From JBBRSD01 sp038245725 (GTDB lineage: Bacteria > Actinomycetota > Coriobacteriia > Anaerosomatales > JAAXUF01), in assembly GCA_038245725.1 (NCBI GenBank), contig JBBRSD010000004.1:1-64000 (forward strand): a stretch of 64,000 nt of DNA, written 5' to 3'. Shown here piece after piece: positions 1 through 7,561 of this stretch; the first letter of the stretch is position 1; each line of letters starts with the position of its first letter. The position numbers were made by a program, and so were the translations under genes. A model generated the notes under the pieces. It did no database searches. It was not told the origin of the DNA and saw only the letters and a list, made by a program, of their open reading frames with translations.

Positions 1-1
1 G

Positions 2-169
2 TGGCTGAGCTATCGGGAGCGCGCGCTGCTCGGCCGCGACCTCAAGCCCGAGGAGGCGCGCTACGTCACCGAGATGGTGCGCCGCATCGCCGCGCTCGTG
101 CTCATGGGGCCGGAGCTCGACGCGAACTACGAGCGCGTGAAAGCGGACGTGTGGGAGTGGGGCGCGTAG
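2..169 (+). CDS. C-terminal fragment of a restriction-modification DNA methylase (type ISP-like)
   Basis: Only the last 55 codons are in the window and the start lies to the left. The tail reads WLSYRERALLGRDLKPEE, continues through TEMVRRIAALVLMGPELDANY and ends WEWGA. This W-x-YRE...GR-L-x-x-E-x...RRIAA..L.P.LD.NY arrangement is what I recall from the C-termini of type ISP and Eco57I-like restriction/modification adenine methylases. The assignment is from memory of the family, with no catalytic motif visible. The overlapping frame-1 reading from base 1 is arginine- and alanine-rich and is not the gene. The neighbours (TPR protein, broken toxin, att-like site) fit an accessory island. Confidence 0.6.
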   Translation, partial: WLSYRERALLGRDLKPEEARYVTEMVRRIAALVLMGPELDANYERVKADVWEWGA

Positions 170-218
170 GTGCCCCACTATCGGGGCTGGCACTCGGGGG
201 AATTGAGAAGGAGTCTTC

Positions 219-1781
219 ATGACACTCGGCGACTTGGCTATAGCCCGGAACCTCCAAGAATACGAGACGTTTGATCGTTCAGGGCGAGCTCTTCGTGCGC
301 TGTCGACAATCAGCGATGGAATCAAGCAGCATGTCGCGGCAACCGAGAATGCAGGGTTCCGTATCGCGTCTTCCGTCGATGCTCTAGAGAGAATCGGGCG
401 TCGAAACAACTACCTGCTTGGCGACATCAACCTTGCCCTAGGCGCGATTTCCGATGAGCTGTATGAAGGCTTCTCGCAAGTCGCGTATGAGCAGAGGCTC
501 CAGACGTCGACACTTAAAGACATCCTTGCTGCCGTTTCCAGTCCGAATGCAACTGCGGCTCGTGAGTTCCGTGATCAAGGGTTCTACGCCTACTCCAACG
601 GGTGGCTCGACGACGCCGAGACAGCGCTCCGAAAAGCGAGCCACAAGGATCCATTCGACTTCACGGTGCACCAGTTGCTCGGCGACATCGCGCTACGGCG
701 TGGAGCCAACATTACGGAAGCCATCGAGGAATTCGCCAAGGCGGCGAAGTATGCCGAGCCGGTCTCCGCAGCAGACTCGGCATACGCGTTGATGTGCCAA
801 ACTAGGGCTCATCGCGCGCGCGGAACGGTGGACGAATCCGTGACGGCCGCGCGAAAGGCCGCAGTCCTCATCCCCGCCATGGCTGAAGGCCATTTTGCGC
901 TGGCGCAGGCCGCCGCGTACGCGCAGGATCGCACGACCGCACGGGAGGCCCTCCTCAAGGCGCTTTCAATCAAGCCAGAACTCTCTCTTCTTGCCGCCGA
1001 CGACGAACTACTTGGCGCAATTGACGGGCTCGCGGAAGAAACGCTCATCTTCTATCGACAGACGCTTCGTGACGATGTGATGGCCGAATGGCAGAACGTT
1101 CGTCCGAAGCTTGACGCTGCTCTCCGATTCGGGAGCGTCATCATAGAGGCGCACGAGGTCAATCAGGCAGCCCTTCAGCGAGAGGCGGCCAAGAAGAGGT
1201 CGTTGTTTGCTGACAGGGCGGAAGACATCCCCAGATGGGCAGTGGCAAAGGCGCTGCCCCCACTGGGCGCACGAGCGCGCGAAGTCACCTCGTTGATCGA
1301 AGCGTCTATCACGGCCGATAGCATTCTCGATCTGGTTCAGGCCAAGACGCTGATCCTCGGTGAAGGCGTGTCAGTCTGCCAGCAGGCCATTCCCGTGCTG
1401 CGCCGGCAGTACTTGGTGAACGGCCTGAGCCCCGAGGTCGCCGCCTCCCTCCTCGCCCTCATCAGAGTTGTGGACCCAAGAGCGACTCGCACTGCCGCGT
1501 GCCCATATTGTGGGTTCACGGTTTCGGAGTGGGATGACGTCTGTCGAAAGTGCGGTTCGATATTCAAAGGTCGCCTTGAAGTCCCAGAAAGACTGGCTTC
1601 TGCGTACAAGCGCTGGACAACAACCGGCCAGAACTGGCCGGGCTTCCTTGCCACTCTAGAGGCGTCATGGGCTGAACTGCCTCAAGGCCCGGGGGCGGCA
1701 GCTCGCATCAACGCGCGTTTTCCAGAAGCCGCTGGGCGTAGCGGGTTTGCCGAGATTGTCAACAGGTTTGACAGTGCTTAG
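219..1781 (+). CDS. TPR-repeat protein with C-terminal double-CxxC zinc ribbon, function unknown
   Basis: The protein has 520 residues, with an SD-like GAGAAGGAG just upstream of ATG 219. Residues 1-110 are helical, with an amphipathic stretch around IASSVDALERIGRRNNYLL. From about residue 115 to 260 there are TPR-like repeats (ARE..DQGFYAYSNGWLDDAE, VHQLLGDIALRRG, GHFALAQAAAY). Near residue 428 comes a zinc ribbon, CPYCGF...CRKCGS. No enzymatic motif is visible. It starts 50 bases after the methylase on the same strand. Similar TPR/zinc-ribbon proteins occur in defence islands, so a defence accessory role is possible but inferred. It could equally be a general scaffold protein. Confidence 0.8.
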   Translation: MTLGDLAIARNLQEYETFDRSGRALRALSTISDGIKQHVAATENAGFRIASSVDALERIGRRNNYLLGDINLALGAISDELYEGFSQVAYEQRLQTSTLKDILAAVSSPNATAAREFRDQGFYAYSNGWLDDAETALRKASHKDPFDFTVHQLLGDIALRRGANITEAIEEFAKAAKYAEPVSAADSAYALMCQTRAHRARGTVDESVTAARKAAVLIPAMAEGHFALAQAAAYAQDRTTAREALLKALSIKPELSLLAADDELLGAIDGLAEETLIFYRQTLRDDVMAEWQNVRPKLDAALRFGSVIIEAHEVNQAALQREAAKKRSLFADRAEDIPRWAVAKALPPLGARAREVTSLIEASITADSILDLVQAKTLILGEGVSVCQQAIPVLRRQYLVNGLSPEVAASLLALIRVVDPRATRTAACPYCGFTVSEWDDVCRKCGSIFKGRLEVPERLASAYKRWTTTGQNWPGFLATLEASWAELPQGPGAAARINARFPEAAGRSGFAEIVNRFDSA

Positions 1782-1885
1782 GTCTGATAGACGGTGAGAG
1801 TTCCAAACGTTCTCCTACGTGACCCCCTCGCCCCGATCGACGATAATCCCTTTGCACCCAACCTCGCGCTGAAAGGCCGCCACTC

Positions 1886-2183
1886 ATGATCCCGCGCTAC
1901 TCCCGCGCGGCTTGAGGCTGGAGTGTTGCTTCGACGGTTGGAGAGCGGTGATTCATTCGGCCTGCCGCATTCGCGACCGATGCCGGCGATCGGATCGCGC
2001 TGTCACGAACTGCGCGTCGTCGACGAAAGCGCGACGTGGCGGATCGTCTATCGCATCGATACCGACGCCTTCGTGATCGGCGATGTGTTCAGCAAGAAGA
2101 CGCAGGCGACGCCGAAGTCGGCGATCGATGCCTGCAGGCGCAGGTTCAAGGAGTACGACGCCATCGTGGGCGGGAAGGAGTGA
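1886..2183 (+). pseudogene. Frameshifted HigB/Gp49-like (RelE superfamily) toxin
   Basis: The frame from GTG 1923 encodes 86 residues with the hallmarks of phage Gp49-like/HigB toxins: LLRRLESGDSFGLPHSRPMP, RCHELRVVDE, WRIVYRIDTDA, FSKKTQATP and a basic C-terminus. Family members normally begin about 20 residues earlier with a ...RFS..AR.EAG.LLRRL segment. That start is present in another frame: ATG 1886 gives MIPRYSRAA and then TGA, while the main frame upstream of 1923 reads ARLEAG. A +1 shift around 1900-1912 would join them. So the gene looks broken, unless translation starts at GTG 1923 or the base call is wrong. The toxin class is well supported by motif, and activity is doubtful. Confidence 0.7.
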
Positions 2184-2227
2184 GCGACGTGGACAAGACG
2201 AGGACATCAAGGCCGAGTTGCCGCTGA
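2180..2227 (+). pseudogene. Possible stub of the cognate antitoxin
   Basis: A GTG at 2180 overlaps the toxin stop by 4 bases (GTGA), the usual coupling in higBA-type pairs. It reads VSDVDKTRTSRPSCR and then stops after 15 codons. Antitoxins of this class commonly begin M..D K.KR..LE..GW before an HTH domain. Only the first few residues look similar, and no HTH follows in any frame. This is a low-confidence call made mainly from position. Confidence 0.25.
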
Positions 2228-2579
2228 AGCGAATCTGGACCGTGCAGTTCAGGACGAAGACTGACATTCGAGGCAATTCCGCGGTGCTATTTCGAAGGCA
2301 AACGCCGTCCCCGAGACGCTTGCCGGCGCTCTTACCACCCAAAGCGCGGCCCCTACCGCGTCGCGCCCGCTGAGATCGCCCTGCTACGGACCCCCGTTTC
2401 GACCCCCAAAAAGTCTGCGGAAAGACTGCGGAATAGCTCAGAACCGCGTTGAAACGGCCTGAGACGCCTCGAGACCGCAAGCCGACATGTGCGACAAAAC
2501 ACCACTGCGGACCTGCTGTTATGTGACTCTGAACGGCTCCAACGGCGACACCCTGCTACCCAACGATTTTGCCCCGGAC
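2228..2579. other. Non-coding stretch of the island end
   Basis: About 350 bases contain no frame with coding character. The one visible structure is a tandem 8-mer CTGCGGAA at 2415-2422 and 2426-2433. Short direct repeats of this kind could be integrase arm sites beside the att-like site at 2580, but that is conjecture. No integrase is present in the window. Confidence 0.4.
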
Positions 2580-2605
2580 GGGTTCGATCCCCCTTGGCTC
2601 CACCA
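2580..2605 (+). other. Isolated tRNA/tmRNA 3' end (attachment-site-like)
   Basis: GGGTTCGATCCCCCTTGGCTCC plus ACCA at 2602-2605 has the layout of a T-loop (TTCGATC), a T-stem 3' strand (CCCCT), a 7-base acceptor strand (TGGCTCC), a discriminator A and an encoded CCA. The upstream half of a tRNA is absent. The upstream T-stem strand (ACGGG) pairs imperfectly, with one C-C mismatch. I found no tmRNA 5' end or tag in the 370 bases upstream. A lone 3' end next to accessory genes is what integration into a tRNA or tmRNA gene leaves behind: the intact gene is rebuilt at one junction and the old 3' end is displaced to the other. The acceptor strand resembles tmRNA ends. Confidence 0.6.
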
Positions 2606-2619
2606 AAACAACTACAGCG

Positions 2620-2644
2620 CGCCCGCCATGATCGTCGGCGGGCG
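2620..2644 (+). terminator. Hairpin after the displaced tRNA-like 3' end
   Basis: CGCCCGCC (2620-2627) pairs perfectly with GGCGGGCG (2637-2644) across a 9-base loop, followed by TTCGTG. It lies 15 bases after the CCA, where the terminator of the ancestral tRNA or tmRNA gene would be. The T-run is weak. Confidence 0.5.
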
Positions 2645-2726
2645 TTCGTGTATCTCGGCTAGGCATCGTGTTTGGCAAGGTAGTGGCTAGAGAGGCCAGA
2701 GCCGCACGCCATTCGAGGGGAGACCT

Positions 2727-4079
2727 GTGTCCGAAGAACTGAGTCCGGAGTTGCTGAAAGGCGTCTTCATGACCGCGTTGGATGCGGCCGTGATCACCGA
2801 CCGAGACACCTCGCGAATCCTGGACGTGAACCATGCAGCGTGCGCCCTCTACGGCTACACACGTGAGGAAATGCTTCACTTGGAGGCGGAGGACCTGGCC
2901 GCGCACCCCGAAGCGACCGCGCAAGCACTAGCGGCGGGTACAGTGTGGCCCCCGAACCATCTTCATCGGCGACGTGACGGCTCGTTGTTTCCCGCCGAGG
3001 TCGCTGACAGCGACTTCGAGGTCAACGGGCGCTGGGTCAGAGTGGGTCACACACGCGACATCTCCGTTCGTGTCGCCGCCGAAGTTGAGCTCGCCGAGGC
3101 GATTGCGAAGTACCGCGCCGCGCTTGAGACGTTTCCTGATGCCGTCACGATCAACCGAATGAGGGACGGGCTGTTCATCGAAGTCAACGAGGGCTTTACT
3201 TCGATCACCGGCCATACCCGTGAGGATGTCTACGGCAAGACATCGAACGAGATCATGCTTTGGAGCGACCCCGCGGACCGTACTCGTCTCGTCGACGGCC
3301 TGATCCGCGATGGTGCGGTCACGAATCTGGAGGCCGATTTTCGGTTCAAGGACGGTATTGTCCGACGTGCGCTCATGTCGGCGCGGACACTCCCGCTTGC
3401 GGGAGAGGCGTGTCTGATGACGGTCACGCGGGACATCTCGAGCAACAAAGAGGCCGAGGCGGCGCTCGTGGAGAGTAACGCCAAGCTCGAGCAGATGGTC
3501 AGAGACGTCGCCGAGGCGATGGGCCGAATCGTCGAGAGTCGCGACCCTTACACGCAAGGCCACCAGGAACGCGTTGCGGAGGTGTCGGTCCTGATCGGAC
3601 GCGAGATGGGTCTGTCGGACAGGGACCTCGATGCCATCGAGATGGCGGCGCTCGTCCACGATGTCGGCAAGCTGGCGGTTCCGGCCGAGATCCTCAACAA
3701 GCCGGGTCGACTCTCGAAGCTTGAGTTCTCTCTGATCCAGGTCCACTCCGAGCAAGGGCATGCGATCCTGCGCGACATCGATCTCGGAGCGCCTGTGGCA
3801 AGCATCGTCCTGCAGCACCACGAACGCATGGACGGTAGCGGTTACCCCAGTGGGCTGAAAGGCGACGAAATCCTCCCTGCAGCGCGCATTCTGTCGGTCG
3901 CGGACCTCGTGGAAGCCATGGCGAGCTATCGGCCGTACCGGCCTGCGGTCGGTCTTGTGCCGGCTATCGACGAGCTCTCGGCCCATCCCGAGAAGTATGA
4001 TCCGGAGGTCGTCTCGGCATGCAGGGTTCTCTTCGAACGAGGCGATCTCGGGTTCCTCACCACGTCTCGCGGGCAGTGA
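2727..4079 (+). CDS. PAS-PAS-HD-GYP cyclic-di-GMP phosphodiesterase
   Basis: The protein has 450 residues and starts at GTG 2727, preceded by GAGGGGAGA. Two PAS domains (about residues 10-120 and 128-245) precede an HD-GYP domain (about 260-440). Visible HD-GYP motifs are the HD metal site HDVGKLAVPAEILNKPG, the following QVHSEQGH, and QHHERMDGSGYP, which carries the HHE and GYP signature. No membrane segment or signal peptide is seen, so it is probably a cytoplasmic sensor that hydrolyses c-di-GMP. The PAS ligand cannot be told from sequence. It is a single-gene unit at the border between the island and leuS. A second HD-GYP protein at 56458 has the same catalytic end. Confidence 0.93.
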   Translation: MSEELSPELLKGVFMTALDAAVITDRDTSRILDVNHAACALYGYTREEMLHLEAEDLAAHPEATAQALAAGTVWPPNHLHRRRDGSLFPAEVADSDFEVNGRWVRVGHTRDISVRVAAEVELAEAIAKYRAALETFPDAVTINRMRDGLFIEVNEGFTSITGHTREDVYGKTSNEIMLWSDPADRTRLVDGLIRDGAVTNLEADFRFKDGIVRRALMSARTLPLAGEACLMTVTRDISSNKEAEAALVESNAKLEQMVRDVAEAMGRIVESRDPYTQGHQERVAEVSVLIGREMGLSDRDLDAIEMAALVHDVGKLAVPAEILNKPGRLSKLEFSLIQVHSEQGHAILRDIDLGAPVASIVLQHHERMDGSGYPSGLKGDEILPAARILSVADLVEAMASYRPYRPAVGLVPAIDELSAHPEKYDPEVVSACRVLFERGDLGFLTTSRGQ

Positions 4080-4128
4080 TCTGAGACGCCGGCGGCAGGC
4101 CGCGTTTTCGCGTGGTTCCCGGCTCCGC

Positions 4129-4134
4129 TAGAAT
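4129..4134 (+). promoter_or_regulatory. Candidate -10 element upstream of leuS
   Basis: TAGAAT in the context GCTAGAATCG sits 45 bases before the leuS start. The same hexamer occurs before several other units in this window (36554, 40358, 52448, 56112). The -35 region is not convincing. Confidence 0.35.
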
Positions 4135-4178
4135 CGCCTGAGCACTATTAAGCCGAGGCGAGCCTTGGAGGCCACCCC

Positions 4179-6713
4179 GTGAGCGAGTTCGTCTACGACC
4201 CGATACGCATCGAAGAGTGCTGGCAGGCCGCGTGGGAGAGCGAGGGGCTGTACCACGCCGCCGAGAACACCGGCAAGCCGAAGAAGTACGTCCTCGAGAT
4301 GTTCCCGTACCCGTCGGGCGACATCCACATGGGGCACGTTCGCAACTACACCATCGGCGACGTGATCGCGCGGCAGGCGTCGATGGCCGGCTTCGAGGTG
4401 CTGCACCCGATCGGCTGGGACGCGTTCGGCCTGCCCGCCGAGAACGCCGCGATCAAGAGCGACTCCCACCCGGCGACGTGGACGTATGCCAACATCGAAA
4501 AGCAGGCGGCGTCGTTCAAGCGCATGGGCTTCTCCTATGATTGGGACCGCACCGTCAAGAGCTGCGACGTCGACTACTACCGCTGGGGCCAGTGGATCTT
4601 TCTCAAGATGTGGGAGCGCGATCTCGTCGAGCGCAAGAGCTCCCCTGTCAACTGGTGTCCCAGCTGCAAGACGGTGCTGGCCAACGAACAGGTCGTGGGC
4701 GACAGCCAGTGCTGGCGCTGCAAGAGCACCGTCGAGAAGCGCGAGCTCGAGCAGTGGTTCTTCAAGATCACCAACTACGCGCAGCAGCTCCTCGACGACC
4801 TCGACGACCTGCCCGGCTGGCCGGAGCGCGTCAAGACGATGCAGGCGAACTGGATCGGCCGCAGCGAAGGCGCGGAGGTCGATTTCACTCTGTGCGACGT
4901 TGACGGCGAGCCGACAGACGAGCGGATCACCGTCTTCACCACGAGGCCGGACACGCTGTTCGGCTGCACGTTCTTCCTGCTGGCGCCGGAGCACCCACTT
5001 GTGGCGCGGCTGGTCGCGGGCACCGAGTACGCCGAGGCGGTCAACGCTGTCGTGGCGTCGGCCGCGCGCGAGACGGCGGTCGAGCGGCAGCTGGGCGAGC
5101 GGACCAAGCACGGAGCGTTCACTGGCCGCTTCGTCGAGAACCCAGTCAACGGACAGAAGGTGCCGATCTGGGTCGCCGACTACGTCCTGATGGACTACGG
5201 CACCGGCGCAGTTATGGCGGTGCCGAGCGGCGACGAGCGCGACTTCGGGTTCGCTCGCCAGTACGGACTGCCGATCGTGCCGGTCGTCGTAGCCGAGGAG
5301 GACGCGCCGCGCTACGAGGGGGCGGTTCTCGGCGAGGTTCCGCAGGAAGTCGACTGGGCCGAGGCTTACAACGGCCCGGGCGTGATGATCAACTCGGGCG
5401 AGTTCTCGGGGATGACCGGCGGCAAGGCGAGCGAGGGCATGAACGCGGTCACCGCGTGGCTCAGCCAGCGCGGCCGGGGCCGTGAATCGATCAACTTCCG
5501 GCTGCGCGACTGGCTCATCAGCCGCCAACGCTATTGGGGCAACCCGATCCCCGCGATTCACTGCCCGGATTGCGGGCTGGTGCCCGTGCCGATCGAGGAC
5601 CTGCCGGTTGTATTGCCGATGGACATCGACATCTGCAAGGGCGAGACCCTGGCCGACCATCCCGAGTTCTACGAGACTACGTGCCCGAGCTGCGGCGGCG
5701 CCGCGAAGCGCGAAACCGACACGATGGACACGTTCACCTGCTCGAGCTGGTACTACCTGCGCTACACCGATGCGAAGAACGACTCGCTGCCGTTCTCGGC
5801 TGACAACGCGAACTACTGGATGCCGGTCGACCAGTACATCGGGGGGATCGAGCATGCGATCCTACATCTGCTGTACTCGCGGTTCTTCACGAAGGTGCTC
5901 GCGGACATGGGCATGATGACCGCGCGCGAGCCGTTCACGAACCTGCTAACGCAGGGCATGGTGAAGCTCGACGGCGCGACGATGAGCAAGAGTCGGGGCA
6001 ACGTCGTGGCGCCGGAGGACATGATCGCGAAGTACGGCTGCGACACGCTGCGCGCCTACATTCTGTTCATGGCGCCGCCTGACAAGGACCTCGAGTGGAG
6101 CTTCGAGGGCCTGGAGGGCATGTTCCGCTTCCTCTCGCGCGTGTGGCGTTTCGTGGGCGACGTCGCCGATGAGGTCGCCACCGGAAACGGTGTCGCGGCG
6201 TCGGGAGATACTGCTGCCAAGAAGCTCCATCGTGAGATGCACCGCGTCATCGCGAAGGTGACCGACGATGTCGCACGCTTCCAGTTCAATACCGCCATTT
6301 CCGCGCTCATGGAACTCACGAACTCGGCCTACGAGTACCGCCGGGAAGTGGCTGAAGGCACGCGCGATCTGGCGCTCATGCGTGACGTCGCCGAGACGCT
6401 CACGCTTCTCCTCGCGCCGTTTATCCCGCACATGTGCGAGGAGTTGTGGCGCGTGTCCCTGGGCGGGACGAAGTCGGTCCACCTTGAGGCGTGGCCTCCG
6501 TACGATCCGTCGGCGTGCCTGGCCGACGAGGTTGAGCTCGCCGTTCAGGTCAACGGCAAGGTCCGCGGCAAGGTCATCGTCCCTGCGGATTTGGGCGAAG
6601 AAGACATCATCGCTGTCGCTCTCGAGGCGGTGGGCCCTCACATCGAGGGCAAGGAGATCAAGAAGGTCGTGGTCGTCGCCGGGAAACTGGTGAGCGTGGT
6701 CGTCGCTGGGTAG
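4179..6713 (+). CDS. leuS: Leucyl-tRNA synthetase
   Basis: The protein has 844 residues, normal for bacterial LeuRS, and starts at GTG 4179 with TTGGAGG upstream. It is a class I aminoacyl-tRNA synthetase that charges tRNA-Leu. The HIGH-type motif is HMGH in FPYPSGDIHMGHVRNYTIGD (about residue 45-60). The connective-polypeptide editing domain is marked by the threonine-rich TVFTTRPDTLFGCTF (about 250). Zinc-knuckle pairs CPSC/CWRC and CPDC/CPSC are present. The KMSKS loop is TMSKSRGN (about 600). The C-terminus is the anticodon-binding domain with the typical QVNGKVRGK. It is followed by the competence genes. Confidence 0.98.
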   Translation: MSEFVYDPIRIEECWQAAWESEGLYHAAENTGKPKKYVLEMFPYPSGDIHMGHVRNYTIGDVIARQASMAGFEVLHPIGWDAFGLPAENAAIKSDSHPATWTYANIEKQAASFKRMGFSYDWDRTVKSCDVDYYRWGQWIFLKMWERDLVERKSSPVNWCPSCKTVLANEQVVGDSQCWRCKSTVEKRELEQWFFKITNYAQQLLDDLDDLPGWPERVKTMQANWIGRSEGAEVDFTLCDVDGEPTDERITVFTTRPDTLFGCTFFLLAPEHPLVARLVAGTEYAEAVNAVVASAARETAVERQLGERTKHGAFTGRFVENPVNGQKVPIWVADYVLMDYGTGAVMAVPSGDERDFGFARQYGLPIVPVVVAEEDAPRYEGAVLGEVPQEVDWAEAYNGPGVMINSGEFSGMTGGKASEGMNAVTAWLSQRGRGRESINFRLRDWLISRQRYWGNPIPAIHCPDCGLVPVPIEDLPVVLPMDIDICKGETLADHPEFYETTCPSCGGAAKRETDTMDTFTCSSWYYLRYTDAKNDSLPFSADNANYWMPVDQYIGGIEHAILHLLYSRFFTKVLADMGMMTAREPFTNLLTQGMVKLDGATMSKSRGNVVAPEDMIAKYGCDTLRAYILFMAPPDKDLEWSFEGLEGMFRFLSRVWRFVGDVADEVATGNGVAASGDTAAKKLHREMHRVIAKVTDDVARFQFNTAISALMELTNSAYEYRREVAEGTRDLALMRDVAETLTLLLAPFIPHMCEELWRVSLGGTKSVHLEAWPPYDPSACLADEVELAVQVNGKVRGKVIVPADLGEEDIIAVALEAVGPHIEGKEIKKVVVVAGKLVSVVVAG

Positions 6714-6825
6714 CAGCAGTGGATGCGGTGTGGTTAGACCTGGGTGAGTTTTGGGTTAGGCAGGCGTGGGAGCCTGCAGGAGCGGGCCGCGCGAAGGTGC
6801 GGGCCGCTCCAGACTGAGAACCGAC

Positions 6826-6859
6826 GACGCCCCCTCCGCCGTCAGGCGGAGGGGGCGTC
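6826..6859 (+). promoter_or_regulatory. 15-bp perfect hairpin hiding the comEA ribosome-binding site
   Basis: GACGCCCCCTCCGCC (6826-6840) pairs perfectly with GGCGGAGGGGGCGTC (6845-6859) around a GTCA loop. The downstream arm contains the only good SD for comEA (GGAGGGG at 6848-6854, 8 bases before ATG 6863), so it is sequestered when the stem forms. It could also act as the leuS terminator, but no T-run follows (TGCATGC). Confidence 0.65.
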
Positions 6860-6862
6860 TGC

Positions 6863-7561
6863 ATGCACGAGAGCATTATCGATCGGGTCAGAGAGCTTGG
6901 GCGTCGCGCAGGGATGTCCGGCATCTCGCCGCGGGTGGCGATCATGGCCGGCGTCATCCTCGCTCTGATGGTGGCGCTCGGTGTGTGGCGGTGGTGGCCG
7001 GCGCCGGCCACGGCGGGCGACGCGACGAGCAACATGGCGCAGTCGCTCGCATCGGCTCCGACGACTGGGGCGCCCGCGGCGGCGGTGGAGCCGACTCGGG
7101 CTGCGGCCAGCGTGTGGGTGCACGTTGTCGGAGCGGTGAGGCGGCCCGGTTTGTACGGCTTGGTCGCCGACGCGCGGGTCAATGATGCCGTCAACGCGGC
7201 CGGAGGGTTTCTCGGCAGCGCGGCTCCGAGCGCCGTCAACCTTGCGCGAAAGGTCAGCGACGGCGAGCAGATCGACGTGCCCACGCAAGATGAAGTCGCC
7301 AAGGGCGGCGGCGGGGGAGCAGTCGGCGCGTCCGGCGGCGGGAGTATTGCGGACACGGGCCAGCAGGCGCCTGTGGATCTGAACTCGGCGAATGCGGCGC
7401 AACTTGACGCGCTTCCGGGCATCGGACCCGCGACCGCTCTGAAGATCGTCGCCGACCGAGAAGCGAACGGGCCGTACAAGTCCGTCGAAGATCTGGGCCG
7501 AGTCGCGGGGATCGGGCCCAAGAAGCTCGAGCAACTCAAAGATCTCGTCAGTGTCCGGTAG
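6863..7561 (+). CDS. comEA: Competence DNA-binding protein ComEA
   Basis: The protein has 232 residues. One N-terminal membrane segment (about residues 25-45) leads into an Ala/Thr-rich linker. An SLBB domain follows (about 85-145, VHVVGAVRRPGLYGL...VNDAVNAAGG), then a glycine-rich linker. The C-terminal helix-hairpin-helix pair (about 168-230) contains LNSANAAQLDALPGIGP and VAGIGPKKLEQLK. It is the membrane-anchored dsDNA receptor of natural transformation. comEC overlaps its end by 11 bases, so the two are translationally coupled. ATG 6863 is chosen because the SD-like GGAGGGG lies 8 bases upstream, inside the hairpin. Confidence 0.94.
   Translation: MHESIIDRVRELGRRAGMSGISPRVAIMAGVILALMVALGVWRWWPAPATAGDATSNMAQSLASAPTTGAPAAAVEPTRAAASVWVHVVGAVRRPGLYGLVADARVNDAVNAAGGFLGSAAPSAVNLARKVSDGEQIDVPTQDEVAKGGGGGAVGASGGGSIADTGQQAPVDLNSANAAQLDALPGIGPATALKIVADREANGPYKSVEDLGRVAGIGPKKLEQLKDLVSVR

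Noticed and set aside
1..222. Frame-1 reading from GTG at base 1
   Set aside because: Arg/Ala/Gly-rich reading. Frame 2 over the same bases gives a recognisable methylase C-terminus with a stop at 167-169.
2230..2605. A complete tmRNA gene
   Set aside because: Only the 3' end is present. I found no matching 5' acceptor strand, no tag-peptide reading and no tRNA-like 5' half in the preceding 370 bases.
4128..5855. A 575-residue minus-strand frame opposite leuS
   Set aside because: Antisense shadow of a highly conserved gene, with no SD and no known family pattern.
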